Under the pieces are notes generated by a model, which saw only the letters and a program-made list of their open reading frames with translations, ran no database searches and was not told where the DNA came from. From assembly GCA_022360135.1 (NCBI GenBank), contig JAKSDM010001689.1:1-7302 (forward strand): a stretch of 7,302 nucleotides of DNA, read 5' to 3'. The stretch comes from Pseudanabaenales cyanobacterium. Its GTDB lineage: Bacteria > Cyanobacteriota > Cyanobacteriia > Phormidesmidales > Phormidesmidaceae. A program made the translations under genes and the position numbers. Numbering within the stretch: the first letter of the stretch is position 1; each line of letters begins with the position of its first letter. Shown here piece by piece: positions 5,869 through 7,302 of the stretch.

Positions 5869-6409
5869 GCAATTCTATTCCTTTATTCCACTGAGAAGCT
5901 AAAATAGAATATACAATTATATTATACCATTTTGATTTTCGCCAAACGCTCTCATAAAGAGTTCCTTCTTTCCTGAAATTGGAATTCTCAAAACATCGCG
6001 CAGCACGATAATTATCGTCTAGTACACGCGCTTCAATGCGATGAAGTGCAAGTTCACTAAATGCGTATTCTAATACCAGTTTTGTGGTTTCAATTCCATA
6101 GCCTTTTCCTCTATATTCAGATTCACCAATCAGAATTGCATACTGAGCAGAACGGTTCTTCCAATCAATTTCTCGAAGCGCAACTTCTCCTATAAAATGG
6201 TTATCCTTCAATGTTTGCAAGGCAAATACCCGAGAGTTTGGATCACGCCCAAGGTTTTGGAACCATTCCTCTAATTGCTCAAGAGTCAAAGGGAAAGGAT
6301 CTCTAAAAAAGGTATTCAAAAAAATATTTGGATCATAGATCCACTTAGTTATTGCAGGTAAAAAACTCCGTTGTATAGGTGTCAACTGAATATTATTTCC
6401 CACAAACAT
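5855..6409 (-). CDS. GNAT-family N-acetyltransferase, RimJ/RimL type
   Basis: This is a 184-residue protein with the GNAT fold in the RimJ/RimL layout. It starts MFVGNNIQLTPI, with the first strand carrying the substrate-side residues. The middle block HFIGEVALREIDWKNRSAQY (residues 71-90) leads into the acetyl-CoA pyrophosphate loop EYRGKGYGIETT (98-109, the R/Q-x-x-G-x-G/A motif). The final block HRIEARVLDDNYRAARCFEN (123-142) carries the late motif with the catalytic-helix Asn. The enzyme should transfer acetyl from acetyl-CoA to an amine: a protein N-terminus, a peptide or a small molecule. AAGGAG at 6422-6427, with an 11-12 base spacing, precedes the ATG. It lies downstream of the truncated radical-SAM gene on the same strand, separated by a strong hairpin. 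The gene is AT-richer than the genes to the left. The substrate is unknown. Confidence 0.85.
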   Translation of the reverse strand: MFVGNNIQLTPIQRSFLPAITKWIYDPNIFLNTFFRDPFPLTLEQLEEWFQNLGRDPNSRVFALQTLKDNHFIGEVALREIDWKNRSAQYAILIGESEYRGKGYGIETTKLVLEYAFSELALHRIEARVLDDNYRAARCFENSNFRKEGTLYESVWRKSKWYNIIVYSILASQWNKGIELQASV

Positions 6410-6421
6410 AGATAATTAAAC

Positions 6422-6427
6422 TCCTTT
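6422..6427 (-). promoter_or_regulatory. Ribosome-binding site of the acetyltransferase, overlapping a mini-ORF
   Basis: AAGGAG lies 12 bases before the acetyltransferase ATG (6409). A six-codon frame MLKGV-stop (6433 to 6416) spans it and has its own GGAGAG upstream (about 6444-6449). It could be a translational leader, or chance. Confidence 0.4.
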
Positions 6428-6466
6428 TAACATTTAGTTTTATCTCTCCTTTCACTCCTCTTTTAA

Positions 6467-6495
6467 CGTCCCAGGAAAGATGATTTCCTGGGACG
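6467..6495. terminator. Perfect 12-bp hairpin between the radical-SAM and acetyltransferase genes
   Basis: CGTCCCAGGAAA (6467-6478) and TTTCCTGGGACG (6484-6495) are perfectly complementary around the loop GATGA. It lies 41 bases past the radical-SAM stop. On the minus strand it is followed by TTAAAAGAGG rather than a T-run, so it is not a textbook intrinsic terminator. It may act as a weak terminator, an mRNA stabiliser or a processing site. It could also be a mobile hairpin. Confidence 0.5.
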
Positions 6496-6536
6496 AGTGT
6501 GAAATCTCACGCTAAAGCATACTTAAACAAGAATCA

Positions 6537-7160
6537 CTAGACCCTTGTTAGCACTGAATCTGATTCTATGAAGTCGGTATGTATAGCAATATCCTTAGCC
6601 TGCTGCTCTTCAGTTCTGATAATTCGGACATCAACACCGTTCAAGAGAGTTGAGGAAACTGGATAAGAACGAAGTTCATTTAGCAAGCGAGAATGATGCC
6701 AAATTGCGCGTAAAGGAAACTGAAGTACATTTCCTAAGGTCCAAAATCTAGGATGCCATTGACGAAGCTTTGCCATGACGTAAGCATTCCCCATTGGATC
6801 GATTCTCAGATCTCGGCTTCCTCGACGCGTAATGTACAGTTGGTCTCGAACAGGATTTTCTCCAGGTTCTGCATCCTTAACAAGCTTGTACCAAATTTCA
6901 TCTGCAGGAGAAACAAGACCGTCTCGAATCGCCTCCATATATTGCAGTACAGCGCTATCCCAGTTATCCTGAGTAATTATCAAATCGGTTAGGGAAACTG
7001 CCCGACCTGCAGGATACATGGGTCCAATGTAATATCCTTCAGCGCCATGAGATCCAACTAGAGCAGCAATTTCACGGATTTCATTGTAATTCTTCTGATG
7101 CACAGTAGTTCCAACGCTGAAAGGGATACCTGCGTCTTTCAAAACTTTCATTTGTCGTAC
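6537..7160 (-). pseudogene. Radical-SAM enzyme (SPASM-like), C-terminal half only
   Basis: About 207 residues remain, starting at VRQMKVLKDAGIPFSV, which is the internal strand-helix repeat of a radical-SAM TIM barrel, not a normal N-terminus. The barrel motif GPMYPAGRA (residues 43-51 from the Met at 7151) is the P-x-G-R-A signature of radical-SAM/SPASM proteins. LRIDPMGNAYV (115-125) and the LGNV turn at 139-142 mark the C-terminal extension. The N-terminal part with the CxxxCxxC motif that binds the 4Fe-4S cluster and SAM is absent. An in-frame TAA at 7163-7161 closes the frame just upstream, and no ribosome-binding site precedes the Met. The fragment has no cysteine at all, so even the extension lacks the usual cluster ligands. 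It cannot be an active radical-SAM enzyme. Confidence 0.75.
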
Positions 7161-7302
7161 TTAGGAGTTACGCATTGACAATAATGCCAAATTATGAACT
7201 ATCTGGTTTATCCCCCTTTAGCCAGGTACAGAAACATCAGGACACCTACCAAGCCATCGACCGCAAAGTGCGATCTCGATAGATACACCTTATTTCTGCT
7301 AG
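7161..7302 (+). mobile_element. Probable end of an insertion sequence
   Basis: The homology of the radical-SAM fragment stops exactly where TTAGGAGTTACGCATTGACA begins. Sequences of the form GGAGTTACGCA are familiar to me as terminal repeats of cyanobacterial insertion sequences. A 32-residue plus-strand frame (7184-7282, starting MPNYELSGLS) follows, but it ends in a stop and I do not recognise it. The other end lies outside the window, so neither family nor target duplication can be read. Confidence 0.4.

Overview
The window looks like cyanobacterial chromosome. The palindrome GCGATCGC (HIP1, over-represented in many cyanobacterial genomes) occurs three times, at 259-266, 670-677 and 2301-2308. 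The gene families (msrP-like Tat reductase, Uma2/DUF820 nuclease, IS701-like transposase debris) also fit a filamentous or mat-forming cyanobacterium. No species can be named from the sequence alone.

Left half (1-4402), intact metabolic and redox genes. A 3'-truncated CoA-acylating aldehyde dehydrogenase of the methylmalonate-semialdehyde type runs off the left edge on the minus strand (1163 to 1). It is divergent from a 506-residue FAD-dependent amine-oxidase/carotenoid-desaturase-like flavoprotein (1352-2872). A small four-helix DoxX-like membrane protein follows on the same strand (2966-3391). It ends three bases from the convergent end of msrP (4402 to 3395), a Tat-exported molybdopterin protein of the methionine-sulfoxide reductase type. 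No msrQ haem subunit is visible.

Middle (4403-5854), a genome scrapyard. A 24-bp tandem repeat precedes a Uma2-family nuclease gene (4627-5016) that has lost its catalytic C-terminal half. At 4993-5004 it is fused, within a 12-bp stretch readable as either gene, to the N-terminal coding part of an oppositely oriented IS701-type transposase. Beyond that lie an IS66-like transposase fragment, a 21-bp tandem repeat, three related tetraloop hairpins in tandem, and a 78-bp MITE-like element with 14-bp terminal inverted repeats and a CTAG target duplication.

Right end (5749-7302), visibly AT-richer, all genes on the minus strand. A radical-SAM gene has lost its iron-sulfur/SAM-binding N-terminal half (7160 to 6537). 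It is followed by a perfect 12-bp hairpin, a RimJ/RimL-type GNAT acetyltransferase (6409 to 5855), and a short orphan reading frame. The radical-SAM gene appears to have been cut by a mobile element entering from the right edge. The radical SAM plus GNAT arrangement could be the relic of a peptide- or small-molecule-modification cluster. That is the most speculative and most interesting part of the window, but nothing here shows an intact new system.
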